64,000 bases of DNA, taken from NCBI GenBank assembly GCA_964617455.1, contig CAZTYF010000005.1, positions 39,739-103,738 on the forward strand, in the 5' to 3' direction. Numbering within the stretch: the first letter of the stretch is position 1; each line of letters opens with the position of its first letter. Shown in pieces: positions 60,915 to 64,000 of the stretch. A program made the position numbers and the translations under genes. Below the pieces are notes generated by a model that was given only the letters and a program-made list of their open reading frames with translations, made no database searches and was not told the DNA's origin. This DNA comes from Monoglobus sp964617455. Its GTDB lineage: Bacteria > Bacillota > Clostridia > Monoglobales > Monoglobaceae.

Positions 60915-61796
60915 ATGCTTGTTACCATGAAGGAAATGCTAAGTGATGCCAAACGGCACCATTATGCCGTGCCCGCATTTGATATAAGCAATTACGAAAT
61001 GATGCGTGCGGTGCTTGATGTGTGCCAAGAGGAAGGTTCCCCTGCGTTGCTTATGGGAGTTGGGTTTGATTTTGAAGGCAAGGGCATGAATTTGATTTCG
61101 TCCATGATTTTGGGGGCATCGAATTTTTATACAATTCCCATATGCCTCCATCTTGACCATGCGGAGGATATAAACCTGATTTCCGCAGCGATAGGTGCGG
61201 GATTTCGCTCGGTTATGTATGACGGATCAAAACTGCCCTTTGAAGAGAATGCCAAAAATACCGCAGAGGTGGTCAGACTTGCCCACGCAAAGGGCGTTAC
61301 CGTTGAGGCGGAACTCGGCCACGTGGGAAATTCCATAGCGGGCAGCGAGGAGAATGCCGTAATCGAAGAGGCCCATATTGAGGACCCGGAAAGCACTTTG
61401 ACAGACCCGGCGGAAGTGAAAAAGTTTATAGAGATAACCGATACCGACGCCTTGGCTGTGGCGATAGGGACATCCCACGGTGTCTACAAAAAGACTCCGA
61501 AGCTTCGGATAGACCGCCTTGATGACATTACCGCAGTGTGTGACCGTCCGTTGGTTCTCCACGGCGGAAGCGGAACGCCGGACGAACAGATGCGGGAAGC
61601 CGTCGCCCACGGAATCACCAAAATAAACATATATTCCGATCTTGTGGCTGCATTGAACAGGGGATTGAAGCACAAACTGAATTCCATAACCAATCTCTCC
61701 GCCTGGCCGGTATATGTATTCGAAGAGGCAAGAAGGAATATGAGAGAGGTTGTGCGAGATAAGCTGCGGGTTTTCGGAAGCGCCGGTCGAGTATAA
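60915..61796 (+). CDS. Class II aldolase, FbaA/GatY-like
   Basis: 293 residues with the zinc aldolase layout: YAVPAFDISNYEMMRAVLDV, ligand histidine region ICLHLDHAED, VEAELGHVGN, the TSHGVYK loop and LVLHGGSGTPDEQMREAVAHG, then GITKINIYSDL. Such enzymes cleave fructose 1,6-bisphosphate, tagatose 1,6-bisphosphate or similar ketose phosphates to dihydroxyacetone phosphate plus an aldehyde. With the PfkB kinase next door it probably ends the island's catabolic route. Confidence 0.88.
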   Translation: MLVTMKEMLSDAKRHHYAVPAFDISNYEMMRAVLDVCQEEGSPALLMGVGFDFEGKGMNLISSMILGASNFYTIPICLHLDHAEDINLISAAIGAGFRSVMYDGSKLPFEENAKNTAEVVRLAHAKGVTVEAELGHVGNSIAGSEENAVIEEAHIEDPESTLTDPAEVKKFIEITDTDALAVAIGTSHGVYKKTPKLRIDRLDDITAVCDRPLVLHGGSGTPDEQMREAVAHGITKINIYSDLVAALNRGLKHKLNSITNLSAWPVYVFEEARRNMREVVRDKLRVFGSAGRV

Positions 61797-61816
61797 CAAT
61801 GAGGGCGTGATTTACT

Positions 61817-62839
61817 ATGAGTGAAAATATAAAAGGTATAGCTTTTGCAGGGAATATCTTGGCGGATAATATAAAAATCATCACGGATTACCCGAAAGAA
61901 GGTATGCTTACGAATATTGTCGGCACGGGGACATCCGTAGGCGGTTGCGTTCCCAATACCGCAATCAACACCGCCAAAATAGACAGAGAAATACCCGTCA
62001 CAGCATACGGACTTGTAGGTGACGATGAATACGGAAGGTTTGTAATCGAGGAAATGCGCTCCTACGGAATTGATACGAGAGGCGTAAAAATCGATAATCG
62101 TTACGAAACAAGCTATACCGATGTTATGAGCGACAGCAAAACGGGCATCCGCACATTTTTTCATAATCGGGGAGCAAACAGGAAATTCTCACCGGCGGAT
62201 ATTGATTTGGATACTCTTGACTGCGATATTTTGCATATCGGTTATATTTTGCTGTTGGATGAATTTGACCGGGAAGACGAAACATACGGGACGGTTATGG
62301 CTCGGTTTTTAAAAACCGTACAGCAAAAGGGTATAAAGACTTCAATCGATGCGGTGAGTGACAATTCGGGAGCATTTCGCAGTAAAGTTATCCCGGCTCT
62401 TAAATACTGTAATTATGCGATTATCAATGAGATCGAGGGAAGCGGTGCTGTCGGTGTCGAAGCGAGATGTGCCGACGGTAGTATAAATGTCGAAAATATA
62501 CGAAAAATACTTTCATTAATTATGAAATGCGGGGTTAAAGATATGGCGGTCATTCATTGCCCCGAAGCCGGATTTGCCATGACTGCCGACGGCGAGTTTA
62601 CCATAGTGCCGTCGCTCAAACTTAAAGAAGGTTTCATAAAGGGAAGCAACGGAGCGGGAGATGCTTTTTGCGCCGGATGCCTTTACGGAATTTTAAACAA
62701 ATATCCCGTAAGGAAAATTTTGGAATTTGCTTCCTGTGCGGCAGCCTGTAATTTGACTGAAAGCGATGCAATAAGCGGGATGCGTTCAAAAGCCGAAATA
62801 TGGAAATTAAACGGTGAAACGGAACGGCGGAGTATTTAA
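61817..62839 (+). CDS. PfkB-family sugar kinase
   Basis: Ribokinase-like kinase of 340 residues. The N-terminal region (AFAGNILADNIKIITDYPKE, GTSVGGCVPNTAINTAKI) and the C-terminal signature with catalytic Asp (IKGSNGAGDAFCAGCLYGIL) are intact. It would phosphorylate a ketose or ketose phosphate ahead of the aldolase. It starts 20 nt after the aldolase stop. Confidence 0.9.
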   Translation: MSENIKGIAFAGNILADNIKIITDYPKEGMLTNIVGTGTSVGGCVPNTAINTAKIDREIPVTAYGLVGDDEYGRFVIEEMRSYGIDTRGVKIDNRYETSYTDVMSDSKTGIRTFFHNRGANRKFSPADIDLDTLDCDILHIGYILLLDEFDREDETYGTVMARFLKTVQQKGIKTSIDAVSDNSGAFRSKVIPALKYCNYAIINEIEGSGAVGVEARCADGSINVENIRKILSLIMKCGVKDMAVIHCPEAGFAMTADGEFTIVPSLKLKEGFIKGSNGAGDAFCAGCLYGILNKYPVRKILEFASCAAACNLTESDAISGMRSKAEIWKLNGETERRSI

Positions 62840-62866
62840 AAAGCACTGAATTTTTGGAGGAGATTT

Positions 62867-63499
62867 ATGAAAAGAGTACTGTTTCAAGGTGATTCGATTA
62901 CCGATGCGGGACGTGACAGAGAAAACGGTTATAACTTGGGTAACGGCTATCCGAATCTCGTTGCGGCGGAATTGGGTTTTGAAAAACCCGGTCAATATGA
63001 GTTTATCAATCGGGGCATAGGCGGTAATCGAAGCATTGATTTGCTTGCAAGGATAAAGATCGACGGAATCAATCTTAAACCGGACATTATGAGTATTTTG
63101 GTCGGTGTCAATGATGTATGGCATGATTTGGGCCTAAAGAACGGCGTAGACAGCGAAACATATGAGCTGTACTATGATTTAATGGTAAGTCAAATACTGA
63201 AATCGCTGCCGAAGATTAAGCTTATTATTCTCGAACCGTTTTTGCTGAAAGGCTTGCGAACGGAGGAAGAATGGGATACATTCAGAAGCGAGACGGAAAA
63301 GAGAGCAGCTGCATCGAGACGGATTGCGGAAAAATATGACCTGCCCTTTGTGCCGCTGATGCAAAAATTTGACGAAGCCGAAAAGAGGGCGCCCTCCGAT
63401 GTGTGGCTCCTTGACGGTGTTCATCCCACCGCCGCAGGTCACGAACTGATAGCCCGAGAATGGATCGCCGCATTCAAAAAAATCGAACCCCTAACCTAA
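62867..63499 (+). CDS. SGNH/GDSL hydrolase
   Basis: 210 residues with all four SGNH blocks: block I LFQGDSITDAG (Ser), block II NRGIGGNRS (Gly), block III LVGVNDVWHD (Asn) and block V LLDGVHPTAAGHE (Asp/His). There is no signal peptide, so it should be a cytosolic esterase. Removal of acetyl or other acyl groups from imported oligosaccharides fits the context. The ATG follows TGGAGGAG. Last gene of the run. Confidence 0.9.
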   Translation: MKRVLFQGDSITDAGRDRENGYNLGNGYPNLVAAELGFEKPGQYEFINRGIGGNRSIDLLARIKIDGINLKPDIMSILVGVNDVWHDLGLKNGVDSETYELYYDLMVSQILKSLPKIKLIILEPFLLKGLRTEEEWDTFRSETEKRAAASRRIAEKYDLPFVPLMQKFDEAEKRAPSDVWLLDGVHPTAAGHELIAREWIAAFKKIEPLT

Positions 63500-63573
63500 A
63501 ACTTACCTTACCCCTCGTCGCAGTTCGCCTCTTGGCTCGTTTTGCCCTGTCGGGCAAAATCATCGCTTTTCCG

Positions 63574-63690
63574 GCGTCGTCGGAAATCCCTACGCTTGCT
63601 TGTTTTGCCCTGACGGGCAAAAGCGGCGCCTGCTTCGGGTTTCCTCCTCTTTCCCAAAAAGGCAAGCCTTTTTGGGAGCCCTGAAGGGTT
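63574..63690. repeat. Palindromic repeat element, copy B
   Basis: Collinear with copy A at 19174-19290. Shared modules are ATCCCTRCGCTTG, a central hairpin (here GCCC/GGGC), GCTTCGGGT or GCTCCGGGT, CTCCTCTTTCCCAAAAAG and CTTTTTGGGAGCCCT. Length is the same, about 117 bp. Confidence 0.75.
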
Positions 63691-63693
63691 CGC

Positions 63694-63738
63694 CTCTTTT
63701 CCAAAAAACGCATTACATCGGCGCTTTGCGGGAGCCCT
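63694..63738. repeat. Partial palindromic repeat element, copy C
   Basis: TCTTTTCCAAAAAACGCATT followed by ACATCGGCGCTTTGCGGGAGCCCTG. The loop (GCATTACATCGGCGC) matches copy A (GCATTTCATTGGCGC) better than copy B does. Confidence 0.7.
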
Positions 63739-64000
63739 GCGCACTTCGTGCGCTTTGAGTTCGCCTCTTGGCTCGTTTCCTCGCAAGCGAGAAAACCTTC
63801 GCCCTCCCGGCGACTGCTCCTCGTCTCGGCTCCCGCCTCGGTCAGCGCTATTTGATTGCCACCGGCAATCCGCGCCCCTTTCAGGGGAGGCTTTCCATAA
63901 GCCTCATATGTTTCTTTATAAGTTCAAAAGCGAGTGAATCACCGAACTCTCTCTTTCTTCTCTTCACTTCTCTTCTCTTATTTCTCTTACCTTCTCTTCC

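Larger units (their letters stand above)
63500..64000. repeat. Palindrome-rich repeat cluster, no gene
   Basis: At least eight short hairpins lie in about 370 bp. TTTTGCCC/GGGCAAAA occurs twice (63540-63559, 63603-63622). Others are TTTCCG/CGGAAA (63568-63586), CCCAAAAAGGC/GCCTTTTTGGG (63653-63676), GCGCAC/GTGCGC (63739-63753), CTCGC/GCGAG, GATTGCC/GGCAATC and CCCCT/AGGGG. A 21-bp direct repeat lies at 63522-63542 and 63758-63778. The last 100 bases are CTCTT-rich. Short ORFs here are encoded by the repeats and not supported as genes. Confidence 0.85.

Noticed and set aside
63508..63786. Reverse ORFs of 79-92 codons in the final repeat cluster
   Set aside because: They consist wholly of translated palindromic repeats (FARQGKTS twice) and have no ribosome binding site.

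Overview
The window reads as the chromosome of an uncultivated-type Gram-positive anaerobe, most likely a member of the Clostridia (inference). The pointers are the MurT/GatD lipid II amidation pair, rubrerythrin, S-layer-homology (SLH) proteins, consensus SigA promoters with mostly 16-18 bp spacers, and strong AGGAGG-type ribosome binding sites. No rRNA, tRNA, CRISPR array, transposase or integrase was seen.

Left part (1-20.1 kb), mostly housekeeping. It starts with the C-terminal end of a transketolase, then murT-gatD, a membrane-fusion protein with a long acidic cytosolic tail, a MacB-like permease, a diguanylate cyclase and a GH43 enzyme. Facing these are a HAD phosphatase and an enolase homologue that has lost most of its catalytic residues. 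Next come ftsZ, rubrerythrin, ruvC, DAHP synthase, a candidate C-rich small RNA and ilvD. A reverse-strand phage-type replication module follows (17.6-20.1 kb). Its DnaB-like helicase sits behind a replication-initiator gene that carries 23 tandem 11-bp repeats inside its coding sequence and is broken near its 3' end by a palindromic repeat element.

Middle part (20.3-34.4 kb). A forward run encodes a WecG/TagA glycosyltransferase, DJ-1 protein, 5-formyl-THF cyclo-ligase, MltG, TrmR, a FtsW/RodA-type polymerase and an ABC exporter. On the reverse strand lie a 1843-residue secreted Ig/MBG-type protein with a Pro-Thr linker, a small Cys-rich protein and a YesL-type membrane protein.

Right part (34.5-63.5 kb), one large glycan-use and surface-display island. 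A GH2 enzyme diverges from an AraC regulator. Then, all forward, come a sugar ABC importer (binding lipoprotein plus two permeases, no ATPase), an SLH protein with six near-identical 118-residue domains, a second SLH protein, two small secreted lectin-like proteins, a clan GH-A hydrolase with a CBM9-like tail, and a third SLH protein with InlB-type repeats. An intracellular run follows: two paralogous FAD oxidoreductases, an M55 peptidase homologue, a sugar isomerase/epimerase, a class II aldolase, a PfkB kinase and an SGNH hydrolase. Together they look like capture, cleavage, import and catabolism of one glycan.

The last 0.5 kb is a dense cluster of perfect short hairpins. It shares a modular repeat unit with the element that interrupts the replication gene 44 kb away.
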